From HyVt-443 sp964544655 (GTDB lineage: Bacteria > Pseudomonadota > Gammaproteobacteria > Chromatiales > Chromatiaceae), in assembly GCA_964544655.1 (NCBI GenBank), contig CAZJCM010000002.1, forward strand, positions 1 to 64,000: a stretch of DNA of 64,000 bases, written 5' to 3'. Below are positions 52,003 to 61,312 of this stretch, in pieces. Position 1 is the stretch's first letter. The number at the start of each line of letters is the position of its first letter. A program made the translations under genes and the position numbers. The notes under the pieces were generated by a model. That model was not told where the DNA came from and made no database searches. It was given only the letters and a program-made list of their open reading frames with translations.

Positions 52003-53892
52003 TCATACCTCCTTATAGATCTCCGCGCCCTTTTCCACGAACTCCACCGACTTCGCCTCCATCCCTTCCTGCAGGGCCGCCTGTTCCGAAAGGCCGCGGC
52101 TCTTGGCGTACTCGCGCACGTCCTGGGTGATCTTCATGGAGCAGAAGTGGGGCCCGCACATGGAGCAGAAGTGGGCCACCTTGTGGCTGTCGTGAGGCAT
52201 GGTCTCGTCATGATACTCCCGCGCCCGATCGGGATCGAAGCCCAGGTTGAACTGGTCCTCCCAGCGGAACTCGAAACGGGCCTTGGACATGGCGTTGTCG
52301 CGGATCTGGGCACCGGGGAACCCCTTCGCCAGGTCCGCCGCCTGGGCGGCGATCTTGTAGGTGATGATACCCTCACGCACGTCCTCCTTGTTGGGCAGGC
52401 CGAGATGCTCCTTGGGGGTGACGTAACAGAGCATGGCGGTGCCGTACCAGCCGATCTGGGCGGCACCGATGCCGGAGGTGATGTGGTCGTAGCCCGGCGC
52501 CACATCGGTGACCAGCGGCCCCAGGGTGTAGAAGGGTGCCTCGTGGCAATCCTCCAGTTCCTTGAGCATGTTCTCCTCGATCATCTGCATGGGAACATGG
52601 CCAGGCCCCTCGATCATCACCTGGACGTCGTGCTCCCAAGCGATCTTGGTCAGTTCACCCAGGGTCTCCAATTCGCCGAACTGGGCCGCATCATTGGCGT
52701 CCGCCAGACAGCCCGGGCGCAGGCCATCGCCGAGGGAGAAGGCCACATCATAGGCCTTCATGATCTCGCAGATCTCCTCGAAGTGAGTATAGAGGAAGCT
52801 CTCCTGGTGGTGGGCCAGACACCACTTGGCCATGATCGAGCCGCCGCGGGAGACGATGCCGGTGAGGCGCTCGGCGGTCAGGGGCACGTAGCGCAGCAGC
52901 ACCCCGGCATGAATGGTGAAATAGTCCACCCCCTGCTCCGCCTGCTCGATCAGGGTGTCGCGCATGATCTCCCAGGTCAGCTCCTCGGACTTGCCGTCCA
53001 CCTTCTCCAGGGCCTGGTAGATGGGCACGGTACCGATGGGCATGGGGGCGTTGCGCAGGATCCACTCCCGGGTCTCATGGATGTTCTTGCCGGTGGAGAG
53101 GTCCATCAGGGTGTCGCCGCCCCAGCGAGCTGACCAGGCCATCTTCTCCACCTCCTCGGCAATGGAAGATGAGACGGCGGAATTGCCGATATTGGTGTTG
53201 ATCTTGACCCGGAAGTTACGGCCGATGATCATCGGCTCCAGCTCCGGATGGTTGATGTTGGCGGGGATGATGGCGCGGCCGGCGGCCACCTCCGAACGGA
53301 CGAACTCGGGCGTTATCTCATCGGGGATGTTGGCGCCGAAACTCTGGCCCGGATGTTGACGCAACAGCCGGGCATAGCGCGGATCCTGCCGCAGTTCCTG
53401 CAGGCGGCAATTCTCACGGATGGCGCAATACTCCATCTCCGGCGTGATGATGCCCTGACGGGCGTAGTGCATCTGGGTGACGTTCTGTCCGGCCCGGGCC
53501 CGGCGCGGCAGGCGGATATGCTCGAAACGCAGGCTGTCCAGGGAGGCGTCATCCCGGCGCTGGCGACCATATTCCGAACTCAATTCCGGCAGTTGCTCGG
53601 TATCCCCACGCTCCTCGATCCAGCCGCTGCGCACGTCCGGCATCCCCTTCAGCAGATCCACCTCCACATCAGGGTCGGTGAATGGGCCGGAAGTGTCATA
53701 GACCACGATGGGCGGATTCTCCTCGGCGCCGAAACTGGCCTGGGTGGGCGACTGCTGGATCTCCCGCATCGGCACCCGGATATCCGGTCGCGACCCCTCC
53801 ACATAGATCTTGCGTGAATTGGCGAAGGGCTGGGTGACCGCTTCCGACAGGCGGGCGGTCTGACTGATGAAATCTTCTGGGATGGCGCTCAT
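52003..53892 (-). CDS. thiC: phosphomethylpyrimidine synthase ThiC
   Basis: A 629-residue radical-SAM enzyme converting AIR to HMP phosphate for thiamine. Conserved parts are RQGIITPEMEYCAIREN, FRVKINTNIGNSAVSS, SLGDGLRPGCLADANDAAQF, MIEGPGHVPMQMI and the C-terminal CxxCxxxxC cluster in FCSMCGPHFCSMKI. Start ATG 53892 follows GAGGAAAACGGC; the reading frame extends to 54195 but crosses the riboswitch. Expression is controlled by the TPP riboswitch upstream. Confidence 0.96.
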   Translation of the reverse strand: MSAIPEDFISQTARLSEAVTQPFANSRKIYVEGSRPDIRVPMREIQQSPTQASFGAEENPPIVVYDTSGPFTDPDVEVDLLKGMPDVRSGWIEERGDTEQLPELSSEYGRQRRDDASLDSLRFEHIRLPRRARAGQNVTQMHYARQGIITPEMEYCAIRENCRLQELRQDPRYARLLRQHPGQSFGANIPDEITPEFVRSEVAAGRAIIPANINHPELEPMIIGRNFRVKINTNIGNSAVSSSIAEEVEKMAWSARWGGDTLMDLSTGKNIHETREWILRNAPMPIGTVPIYQALEKVDGKSEELTWEIMRDTLIEQAEQGVDYFTIHAGVLLRYVPLTAERLTGIVSRGGSIMAKWCLAHHQESFLYTHFEEICEIMKAYDVAFSLGDGLRPGCLADANDAAQFGELETLGELTKIAWEHDVQVMIEGPGHVPMQMIEENMLKELEDCHEAPFYTLGPLVTDVAPGYDHITSGIGAAQIGWYGTAMLCYVTPKEHLGLPNKEDVREGIITYKIAAQAADLAKGFPGAQIRDNAMSKARFEFRWEDQFNLGFDPDRAREYHDETMPHDSHKVAHFCSMCGPHFCSMKITQDVREYAKSRGLSEQAALQEGMEAKSVEFVEKGAEIYKEV

Positions 53893-54275
53893 GCCGTTTT
53901 CCTCACAGGGGCGGAGAGCGGGCACAGAATGGCATCTTCTGGCGCAGCGTCCCTCCGCCGGTATTATCCGGATCAGGTGCAAAGGGTATCTCTCAGCCCA
54001 TGAAATCGGGCACCCCCGGCGCTTGGGCGCAACTGCGCCCGGACAGGCCGATAACGCTAGCGGATGGCGGCCACCTTTGCAACCGGAATAACATATATGA
54101 ATAATAGGGGATTGGCTCAATTGCGTGGCGGATGCTGCCCACCACATCCACAATTTGAACGCACCACACGCCCAAACCCCCAACCGTTGATGCAAAATTT
54201 AAGGGATTGCCTGAAAATCCCAAACCCCTTAGGCTATTGGGCCAATCCCCCAGCGTTGAGAATCCAGGAGTTCCC
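53893..54275. other. divergent region of thiC and isoaspartate methyltransferase gene
   Basis: A 383-base gap. It holds the TPP riboswitch (53946-54022). The AT-rich part 54075-54250 presumably carries the two promoters; a repeated AACCCC/AAACCCC motif is seen near 54177-54232, but no operator was assigned. Confidence 0.45.
53946..54022 (-). promoter_or_regulatory. TPP riboswitch (THI element)
   Basis: On the minus strand the element reads GGGGGTGCCC, then GGGCTGAGAGATACCC, then GCACCTGATCCGGATAATACC and GGCGGAGGGA, the conserved THI-box parts in order. It begins about 60 bases before thiC. Thiamine pyrophosphate binding should reduce thiC expression; lacking an obvious terminator, control of translation is likely. 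Confidence 0.95.
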
Positions 54276-54938
54276 ATGATCGCCAACAGCCCGTCACACG
54301 CCCGACACAACATGGTGGAACAGCAGATCCGGCCTTGGGAGGTCTTCGACCGGCGGGTCCTGGATCTGATCGAGGCACTGCCACGGGAGGCGTTCGTGCC
54401 CGAGGCGTACCGGGGACTGGCCTATGCCGACATCGAGATCCCCCTGGGACACGGCCAGCGAATGATGTTTCCGCGGGTGGAGGCACGCCTCCTGCAAGCA
54501 CTGGATCTGCAACCCGGTGACCGGATACTGGAGATCGGCACCGGCAGCGGCTATGTCACCGCCTGTCTGGCCAAGCTGGGCGGAGAGGTAACCAGTATCG
54601 ATATCCATGCGGAATTCACCGACCAGGCCGCCGGACGGCTGCAGGCCCAAGAGATCCAGGGCGTCAACCTGCTCAGCGGTGACGGCCTGGCCGACGGCAT
54701 CGAGGGCGGGCCATTCGATGTGATTGCCGTCACCGGCTCCCTGCCCGCACTGCCGGACTCACTGAAACAGCAACTCAAGGTGGGCGGTCGCCTGTTCGCG
54801 ATCATCGGTCAATCACCGGTCATGGAGGCCACATTGATCACCCGCACCGGCGATGACGCCTGGCAGGAGGAGTATCTGTTCGAGACCGATCTGCCGGCAC
54901 TGGAGAACGCCCCGAAACCGAGCCACTTCCAGTTCTGA
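54276..54938 (+). CDS. protein-L-isoaspartate O-methyltransferase family protein
   Basis: A 220-residue SAM methyltransferase. It has MVEQQIRPWEVFDRRVLDLIEALPRE, the SAM loop LEIGTGSGYVTACLA and DVIAVTGSLPALP. The family repairs isoaspartyl residues, but some members lack clear activity. AGGAG five bases before ATG 54276 sets the start; an upstream frame to 54207 is not coding-like. It is divergent from thiC and followed by REP hairpins. Confidence 0.85.
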   Translation: MIANSPSHARHNMVEQQIRPWEVFDRRVLDLIEALPREAFVPEAYRGLAYADIEIPLGHGQRMMFPRVEARLLQALDLQPGDRILEIGTGSGYVTACLAKLGGEVTSIDIHAEFTDQAAGRLQAQEIQGVNLLSGDGLADGIEGGPFDVIAVTGSLPALPDSLKQQLKVGGRLFAIIGQSPVMEATLITRTGDDAWQEEYLFETDLPALENAPKPSHFQF

Positions 54939-54964
54939 CCGGATCATCGATCATAGCCAAATAT

Positions 54965-55036
54965 GTGTGGGAGCGACCTCCCGGTCGCGATCAGAAATGC
55001 TGTTTTGACAATCGCGGCCGGGAGGCCGCTCCCACA
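54965..55036. repeat. REP pair, left flank of RAYT
   Basis: TGTGGGAGCGACCTCCCGG and an inverted copy ending GGCCGCTCCCACA form a hairpin pair. Two further truncated units (CTGCTCCCACAACTGAGACA) follow up to 55079. The same unit flanks the other side of the transposase gene. Confidence 0.85.
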
Positions 55037-55081
55037 ACTGGGACACTGCTCCCACAACTGAGACACCGCTCCCACAAGCGC

Positions 55082-55558
55082 CTAGCCCACCCAGACCGCA
55101 TCCCACAGGGGATAACGCCCGATATCGTCCACCAATCCGGCCCTTATGGGATTGGCTACGATGTACCTGGCCACCGATCGCACGTCCTCTTCCCTGCGTA
55201 ACGCACGGTCGTGAAAACCGGGCTGCCAGACGTTCATCCCGGCATTACCTGCCAGGGAGTTTACCCGTTTTGCACTATACGATTTCACTCCTCCAACCAC
55301 CTGGGACAGCGAGCAGGGAACACCCAGCTCAAACAACCAGTGGAAGTGATCCGGCATGATTACATAGGCCAGATGATTGACCAAACCCCGCCGATGCTGG
55401 TGCATAAACGACAAGATAACCTGTCGCCCTAGACGCATGTCTTTGAACAAGGGCTTGCGGCCAGCCGTCGCTGTCGTCACCAGATAGATCTGGCCTGGTA
55501 TCGAGTATCGTCCTTTGCGCAATTCACGGCTACGCGGCCTTTTTTGCGACTCATCCAT
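55082..55558 (-). CDS. REP-associated tyrosine transposase (RAYT, TnpA-REP)
   Basis: A 158-residue Y1-transposase relative. It has GQIYLVTTATAGRKPLF, YVIMPDHFHWLFEL (the HUH motif, HFH) and KSYSAKRVNSLAG near the catalytic region. YIVANPIRAGLV is the RAYT-typical end. The catalytic tyrosine is probably Y in VKSYSAK. It stands between inverted REP hairpins, the expected REPtron layout, and is thought to mobilise or process REPs. Confidence 0.92.
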   Translation of the reverse strand: MDESQKRPRSRELRKGRYSIPGQIYLVTTATAGRKPLFKDMRLGRQVILSFMHQHRRGLVNHLAYVIMPDHFHWLFELGVPCSLSQVVGGVKSYSAKRVNSLAGNAGMNVWQPGFHDRALRREEDVRSVARYIVANPIRAGLVDDIGRYPLWDAVWVG

Positions 55559-55600
55559 GAGTCTGTTCTCCTTTTACCTGTTACTGCAGCGTAACTTTAA

Positions 55601-55691
55601 CGCGGCCAGGAGACCGCTCCCACAGAGTAACAGTAGACAGGGGCGTCGATGAGAGCAGTCCCCTGTTGTGGGAGCGGCCTCCCGGCCGCGA
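55601..55691. repeat. REP pair, right flank of RAYT
   Basis: CGCGGCCAGGAGACCGCTCC at 55601-55624 and TGTGGGAGCGGCCTCCCGG at 55667-55691 are inverted copies of the REP unit, spaced by about 40 bases. They complete the REP-RAYT-REP arrangement. Confidence 0.85.
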
Positions 55692-55707
55692 CATGCCAAG
55701 CCAGAGG

Positions 55708-56967
55708 CTACAACTGCTCCTCGATCAGGGCATACAGCCGGTCCAGCGCGCCCCGGTTCTCCGCCACCACCCGGCGTCCATTCTCCCCCACCCGGCTGCG
55801 CTCGCTGGCATCGCCCAGCCAGCGGCTGACCACAGTCGCCAGCTGTTCACCATTCGCTATCTGCACGGCCGCATCCGCGGCCAGCATCATGCGGCTGATC
55901 AGGGCGAAATTGAACATATGGGGGCCAAATAAGATAGGCACCCCCAATGCCGCCGGTTCCAGGATGTTGTGCCCGCCCACCGGCACCAGGCTGCCGCCAA
56001 CGAAGGCCACATCAGACGCGGCCATGAACAGGGCCAGCTCGCCCATGGTATCGCCGAGAAATATTTCCCGCTCGGGACCGCAGGGCTCCGCTACGGAGCG
56101 GCGAGCGAGTTGGAAGCCCTGCCTGCGGCACAGCCCCGCCACACGTTCGAAGCGTTCAGGATGACGGGGCACCAGCACCAGCAACGCATCGGCATGTGCC
56201 TTCAATATCTGCCGGTGGGCATCGAGCAGGATCTCATCCTCCCCTTCATGGGTGCTCGCCGCCACCCACACCGGCCGCCCCCGCCATTGACGCCGCAACA
56301 CTTCCGCCTGCTCATGCAGGCTGGCCGGCAGGCTGATGTCGAACTTGATGCTGCCGGTGACCCGCACCCGATCACGCCGGACCCCCAGAGAGAGGAAGCG
56401 CTCCGCATCGGCCGGGGACTGGGCCGCCACCAGGCCGATGCGGCCAAAGGTCTCCTGGGTAAACCGCCCCAGACGCCCATAACCCCGGGCGGAGCGCTCC
56501 GACAAACGGGCGTTGGCCAGGATGGTCGCTATCCCCCGGCGGGCACAGACGGCCAGCAGGTTGGGCCAGATCTCCGTCTCGATCATCACCAGCATGCGGG
56601 GTCGCATGCGGGCCAGAAAGCCCTCGATGGCAAATGGAATATCGTAGGGGAAATAGACATGGTGGACCCGGTCACCGAACAGCTTACGCACATGGGCCGA
56701 GCCGGTAGGCGTGGTGGTGGTTATCACCAATGGAACATCAGGATGCTGCTCCAGCAGCCGCTTCACCAGCGGCTCCACGGCCTGAGTCTCGCCGACCGAG
56801 ACGGCATGGATCCAGATACTGTCATCTATCCCGTGATCGGCAAAACGGCCGAAACGCTCGGCCCAGCGCCGGCGGTAGGCCGGCGCCTTGAGGCTGCGCC
56901 AGAGCAGGCGCAGCTGGGCGAATGGCAACAGAAGGTAGAACAGTGCTGTGTAGAACTGCCGCATCAC
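55708..56967 (-). CDS. waaA: Kdo transferase WaaA (KdtA)
   Basis: A 419-residue GT30 glycosyltransferase. It has an N-terminal helix (FYTALFYLLLPFAQLRLLW), IWIHAVSVGETQAVEPLVKRLLE, LVMIETEIWPNLLAVCARRG and VWVAASTHEGEDEILLDAH, then GGSLVPVGGHNILEPAALGVP near the end. It adds Kdo to lipid IV-A in LPS inner core synthesis. Its ATG overlaps the stop of the PglF-like gene by 4 bases, coupling it to the glycan operon. Confidence 0.95.
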   Translation of the reverse strand: MMRQFYTALFYLLLPFAQLRLLWRSLKAPAYRRRWAERFGRFADHGIDDSIWIHAVSVGETQAVEPLVKRLLEQHPDVPLVITTTTPTGSAHVRKLFGDRVHHVYFPYDIPFAIEGFLARMRPRMLVMIETEIWPNLLAVCARRGIATILANARLSERSARGYGRLGRFTQETFGRIGLVAAQSPADAERFLSLGVRRDRVRVTGSIKFDISLPASLHEQAEVLRRQWRGRPVWVAASTHEGEDEILLDAHRQILKAHADALLVLVPRHPERFERVAGLCRRQGFQLARRSVAEPCGPEREIFLGDTMGELALFMAASDVAFVGGSLVPVGGHNILEPAALGVPILFGPHMFNFALISRMMLAADAAVQIANGEQLATVVSRWLGDASERSRVGENGRRVVAENRGALDRLYALIEEQL

Positions 56968-58847
56968 ACTTCCGCTGCGGCAGCATCCGCATTCACCGGC
57001 CGGCCCCCTTCCGCCATGCGGTTTTCCGGCACCAGCTGCATGAGGCTGCTCAGCAGCACCTTTTCGTCATCACCCGTTACCGCGCTGTCCATTCGATCCA
57101 GCACTGCACACAGCCGCTGCCACTCCATCCTCCGATGGCGGGCAAGCAGGATTTTCTCGTGGCCGGTGGGCTGCAGCGACTCATCCTGGTGGAACAGCTC
57201 TTCATAGAGTTTCTCTCCCGGGCGCAGGCCAGTATAGACGATCTCCACGTCGCGGCCGGGCTCACGCCCCGAGAGCCGGATCATCTGCTCTGCCAGATAA
57301 CGGATCTTGACCGGTTCGCCCATATCGAGAACGAAGATCTCCCCCCCCTCACCCAGGGTGGCCGCCTGCATGATCAACTGGCACGCCTCGGGAATGGTCA
57401 TGAAATAGCGCTCGATCTCGGCATGGGTCACCGTTACCGGCCCGCCGTCGGCGATCTGCTGGCGAAACAGGGGCACCACGCTGCCGGCAGAGCCCAGCAC
57501 GTTGCCGAACCGCACGGTGATGAAGCGGGTGGTGGAGCGGGCATTCAGATTCTGGCAAAACAGCTCGGCCACCCGCTTGGTGGTGCCCATGACATTGGCC
57601 GGGTTGACCGCCTTGTCGGTGGATATCAAAACGAACTGACTGCAGCCGTGGCGGTCCGCCGCTTCGGCCACCCGTCGGGTACCCAGCACATTGTTGCGCA
57701 CCGCCTCACGCACCTGTTGTTCCAGCATCGGCACGTGCTTGTAGGCCGCGGCATGGAACACGACCGACGGGGTGAAATCGGCGAACACAGCATCCACCGA
57801 GGTGTCGTCCCGCACATCGCCCAACACCGCATGCAGGGTAAGGTCGGGGAATCGCTGCCGCAGTTCCAGTTCGATGGCATAGAGATTGAATTCGCTGTTC
57901 TCGAACAACACCAGCCGCTCCGGCTGGATGCGGGCGATCTGACGACACAACTCGGAGCCGATGGAACCACCGGCACCGGTGATCAGAATCACCCGCCCGG
58001 CCAGCCCCTGGCGAATGGCGTCCCAGGAGAGGGCAACCGGCGCGCGTCCCAACAGGTCCTCGATCGAGACCTCACGCAGCTGGTTGATGGCCACCTGGCC
58101 TGACATCAGGCTGTCCAGCTGCGGCACGGTGCGGAACGGCACGCCGGTTTGTTCGCACAGGGCGATCAGCTGTTTCCGCTCCTGCACCGAGGCCGAGGGA
58201 ACCGCCAGCACGATCACCTCGATCCCCAGCCGCACCACCAGATCCGGTATGGCAGAGGTGGTGCCGGCGACCGGTATGCCATGGATCTCCTGCCCCTGGC
58301 GCCTGGCCCGGTCGTCGACGAAGGCCACCGGCAGATACTCTTCCTGGACATTGCGCAGCAGATCACGCGCCAGCATCTCACCGGCCTGCCCCGCCCCCAC
58401 GATCAGCACCCGCTTGCCACTGCGCAGACTGAAATGGCGATCTTTCAGCCAGCGGTAGAGCAGCCGTGGTCCACTCAACAGCAGGCCCAGCAGGATAGCG
58501 TACAGCACCGGCACCGAGCGTGGCATTCCCTCCAGCCGATAGAACAGAAACAGCAGTGCCACGCTCAGGCCGACACCGACCAGCACACTCTTGAGGATGC
58601 GCATCAGATCGGGCAGGGAGGTGAAGCGCCAGACCCCCCGGTAGAGCCCGAAGAAGCCACAAACGGTGAACTGCACCGGCACGACGATCAGCAGGTACTG
58701 CAGGGCGGTCTGCAACAGCTCCGGCGGAATCTCACGCAGGTTGAAACGGAGCCAATAGCTCAGCAGCCAGGCCGCCGGGATCATCAGCAGGTCGTGGACG
58801 ATGGCCGCCCACTGACTACGCAATCTGTTGCCTTGCAGTCTCATCAT
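56964..58847 (-). CDS. PglF/WbpM-like nucleotide-sugar 4,6-dehydratase
   Basis: A 627-residue membrane-anchored SDR protein. Four N-terminal helices are followed by a cofactor-binding CoA-like domain (RVLIVGAGQAGEMLARDLL). The catalytic domain has ILITGAGGSIGSELCRQI, ISTDKAVNPANVMGTTKR and FGNVLGSAGSVVPLF. It should make UDP-4-keto-6-deoxy-GlcNAc, the first step to bacillosamine-type sugars. The ATG overlaps the aminotransferase stop. Confidence 0.92.
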   Translation of the reverse strand: MMRLQGNRLRSQWAAIVHDLLMIPAAWLLSYWLRFNLREIPPELLQTALQYLLIVVPVQFTVCGFFGLYRGVWRFTSLPDLMRILKSVLVGVGLSVALLFLFYRLEGMPRSVPVLYAILLGLLLSGPRLLYRWLKDRHFSLRSGKRVLIVGAGQAGEMLARDLLRNVQEEYLPVAFVDDRARRQGQEIHGIPVAGTTSAIPDLVVRLGIEVIVLAVPSASVQERKQLIALCEQTGVPFRTVPQLDSLMSGQVAINQLREVSIEDLLGRAPVALSWDAIRQGLAGRVILITGAGGSIGSELCRQIARIQPERLVLFENSEFNLYAIELELRQRFPDLTLHAVLGDVRDDTSVDAVFADFTPSVVFHAAAYKHVPMLEQQVREAVRNNVLGTRRVAEAADRHGCSQFVLISTDKAVNPANVMGTTKRVAELFCQNLNARSTTRFITVRFGNVLGSAGSVVPLFRQQIADGGPVTVTHAEIERYFMTIPEACQLIMQAATLGEGGEIFVLDMGEPVKIRYLAEQMIRLSGREPGRDVEIVYTGLRPGEKLYEELFHQDESLQPTGHEKILLARHRRMEWQRLCAVLDRMDSAVTGDDEKVLLSSLMQLVPENRMAEGGRPVNADAAAAEV

Positions 58848-60094
58848 CCATTCGAACCGGTAGTACAGGCCACGGCGAGCACCTTACGCAAGGCGAGCGC
58901 CATGTCATCCATATCGGCCGTGGTGAGGGTGGGGTGAACCGGAAACATCAGGCTCTCTTCACCCAGCCGCCGTGCCACCGGCAACCGCTGCCCGGGTTCA
59001 TAGGGGCCGCCGCGGAACGCCCGCTCACGATAGATCTCCGGGCAGGAGCCGGTGAAACAGGGCACCCCTTCCGCCGCCACCGCCTGGAGGATGGCATCCC
59101 GGTCCCAATCCGGCCGCAACAGCCGTGGCTGCACGAAGAGATAGAACTTGTACCAGGCGTGTTCGGCATATTCAGGCACCGGCGGCAGACGCAGACAGGG
59201 TATCTCCTGCAACGCGGCCTGCAGCCGAGCCGCATTCTGCGCCCGGCGGCGATGCCAGTCCGGCAGTTTGGTCAGTTGCAGGCGTCCAATCGCCGCCTGC
59301 ATCTCGGTCATGCGCCAGTTGCTGCCAATGCCGTCGTGCAACCAGCGAAAACCGGGCGGATGATCGTCACTCAGCATCTTCTGCCGGTTCTTGCCGTGAT
59401 CCTTGAATGACCAGGCGCGGCGCCAGACCGCTTCGTCGTTGGTCAGCAACATGCCCCCTTCGCCGCCGCTGGAGATGATCTTGTCCTGACAAAAAGAGAA
59501 GGCCGCCGCATGGCCGATTCCACCCACAGGTCGCCCCTTGTAGCGGGCACCGTGGGCCTGGGCACAGTCCTCGATGACGAACAGGTCGTGCTGCCGGGCC
59601 AGCGCCATGATCGGATCCATATCGCAGGGCATCCCGGCCAGATGGACCGCGATGATTGCCCGGGTACGAGGGGTGATGTGCGGGGCAATGGTGGCCGCCG
59701 TGACATTCTGGGTCTCGGCATCCACATCCGCAAACACGGGTACCGCCTGGTTCAGGACGATACAGCTGGCAGAGGCGATGAAGCTGCGGGCGGTCACGAT
59801 CACCTCGTCACCCTCGCCGATACCCAGGGCGCGCAACGCCAGCTCCAGTGCCAAGGTTCCATTGGCCAGGGCAATGGCAAATCGCGCCTCACAATATGCC
59901 GCGAAATCCCGCTCGAATGCGTTGCCCTGTTCACCTCCGAGGTAGTTGACCCGTCCCGAGCGCAACACCCGGGTCACTGCCTCGATCTCGTCTTCGGCAT
60001 AATGGGGCCATGGTGGGAAAGGCGTTTCACGCACCGGCGGACCGCCTTGAGAGGCAAGGGCGCCAATGGTGTCGGATCGATTCTGCTCAATCAC
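58844..60094 (-). CDS. DegT/DnrJ-family aminotransferase (PglE-like)
   Basis: A 416-residue PLP enzyme. It has VNYLGGEQGNAFERDFA, LANGTLALELALRALGIGEGDEVI, IEDCAQAHGARYKGR and SFCQDKIISSGGEGGMLLT with the PLP lysine. It aminates the 4-keto sugar of the PglF-like step. GTG 60094 overlaps the acetyltransferase stop by 8 bases and follows AGG; an ATG at 60139 would overlap by 53 bases. Confidence 0.9.
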   Translation of the reverse strand: MIEQNRSDTIGALASQGGPPVRETPFPPWPHYAEDEIEAVTRVLRSGRVNYLGGEQGNAFERDFAAYCEARFAIALANGTLALELALRALGIGEGDEVIVTARSFIASASCIVLNQAVPVFADVDAETQNVTAATIAPHITPRTRAIIAVHLAGMPCDMDPIMALARQHDLFVIEDCAQAHGARYKGRPVGGIGHAAAFSFCQDKIISSGGEGGMLLTNDEAVWRRAWSFKDHGKNRQKMLSDDHPPGFRWLHDGIGSNWRMTEMQAAIGRLQLTKLPDWHRRRAQNAARLQAALQEIPCLRLPPVPEYAEHAWYKFYLFVQPRLLRPDWDRDAILQAVAAEGVPCFTGSCPEIYRERAFRGGPYEPGQRLPVARRLGEESLMFPVHPTLTTADMDDMALALRKVLAVACTTGSNG

Positions 60095-60719
60095 TGGCAG
60101 ATACCTGTCTGGCGGGGACACCGACCACGGTGATGCCATCCGTCAGATCGGAAACCACTGCGGCACCGGCCCCCACCATCACGTCGCCGCCGATGACGAT
60201 GCCCTGCCGCACCACGGCGCCAATGCCGATCCAACTCCGTCGGCCTACGGTCACATTGCCTCCCAGATGCACACCGGGTGAGAGATGCGCCCCAGAGGCC
60301 ACAGTGCAATCATGATCGATCGTGGCACCCGTGTTGACGATCACCGCCTCACCGATTCGCGCATCCGCGTTGATCACACCACCGGCGAACACCACGCTGC
60401 CCGGGCCGATACTGGCCTCGGGGCTGACCCAGGCCCGGGGATGGACCAACGCCGGCAGGATATAGCCTGCGTCTGCTATCCCCTGGTGCAGCCTGAGGCG
60501 GGTCCGATTGTCACCGACACCCACCAGCACATCCACCCGATCCGGCGGGAAGCGGGACCAATCGCCACTGCCGCCGATCACCGGCCAGCGGCCGGCCTGC
60601 TGCAGCGCCGGGTAACGGTCGTCGAGCATGCGCACACGGGCCCAGCGGCCGCAGGCCTCCGCACTGTCGGCCACCACCTTGCCATGGCCACTGCCACCGA
60701 TGATCAATAGTTCCTTCAT
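60087..60719 (-). CDS. PglD-like sugar O/N-acetyltransferase
   Basis: A 210-residue left-handed beta-helix acetyltransferase. A Rossmann-like N-terminus (LLIIGGSGHGKVVADSAEA) precedes hexapeptide repeats such as ASIGPGSVVFAGGVINADARIGEAVIVNTGATIDHDC, with the catalytic histidine in DHDC. It is expected to acetylate the 4-amino sugar to UDP-diNAcBac or a relative. It overlaps neighbours by 4 and 8 bases. Confidence 0.9.
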   Translation of the reverse strand: MKELLIIGGSGHGKVVADSAEACGRWARVRMLDDRYPALQQAGRWPVIGGSGDWSRFPPDRVDVLVGVGDNRTRLRLHQGIADAGYILPALVHPRAWVSPEASIGPGSVVFAGGVINADARIGEAVIVNTGATIDHDCTVASGAHLSPGVHLGGNVTVGRRSWIGIGAVVRQGIVIGGDVMVGAGAAVVSDLTDGITVVGVPARQVSASD

Positions 60720-61312
60720 TTGTCAGAACCGCGAAACTTCTCCACCGTGGCGTGGCCCGCCTGGGTCACGCCTTCAGATTTCAGCACCTTGAACAGGGTC
60801 ATCCAGAGGATCCTGAGGTCGAGCCACAGACTCTGATGATCCACATACCAGACGTCCAGGCGCAGACGCGCATCCCAGTCCAGGGCGTTCCGTCCATTGA
60901 CCTGGGCCCACCCGGTTATCCCGGGGCGCACATCATGCCGCCGCGCCTGCTCTTGAGTATAGAGGGGCAGGTATTCCATTAACAGAGGTCGCGGACCCAC
61001 CAGGCTCATCTCACCCTTCAGTACGTTCCAGAGTTCCGGCAGTTCATCCAGGCTGGTACGCCGTAGCCATTGGCCGAAAGGGGTCATACGACGCTCGTCC
61101 GGCAGCGGCTCACCCTGGTCATCCACCAGGTCCAGCATGGTGCGAAATTTACACAAGCGGAACGGCCGCCCACGGTAACCCGGCCGCTGCTGGCAGAACA
61201 GCACCGGCCGGCCCAGCCGGATCCGCACCAGCAGGGCCAGCAGCGCCATCGGCAACGCCAGCAACAGCAGCAGCATTGCTGCAACGAAAATATCGAATAG
61301 TCGCTTCAACAT
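60716..61312 (-). CDS. PglC-like phosphoglycosyl transferase
   Basis: A 198-residue bacterial sugar transferase with one re-entrant N-terminal helix (LLLLLALPMALLALLVRI). It has PGYRGRPFRLCKFRTML, MTPFGQWLRRTSLDELPELWNVLKGEMSLVGPRP (catalytic Asp-Glu), then GITGWAQVNGRN. It moves phospho-sugar to undecaprenyl phosphate, initiating the glycan. ATG 61312 shares one base with the upstream stop; the frame to 61402 is inside the GT gene. Confidence 0.92.
   Translation of the reverse strand: MLKRLFDIFVAAMLLLLLALPMALLALLVRIRLGRPVLFCQQRPGYRGRPFRLCKFRTMLDLVDDQGEPLPDERRMTPFGQWLRRTSLDELPELWNVLKGEMSLVGPRPLLMEYLPLYTQEQARRHDVRPGITGWAQVNGRNALDWDARLRLDVWYVDHQSLWLDLRILWMTLFKVLKSEGVTQAGHATVEKFRGSDK

Noticed and set aside
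51844..53133. 429-residue open frame opposite thiC
   Set aside because: Antisense shadow of thiC, with no recognisable motif or ribosome site.
53893..54195. N-terminal extension of thiC
   Set aside because: The extension would translate the TPP riboswitch. Family homology and a good ribosome site begin at 53892.
54965..55691. CRISPR-like repeated hairpins around 55 kb
   Set aside because: Repeats are inverted, few and unevenly spaced, and flank a RAYT gene, so they are REPs.
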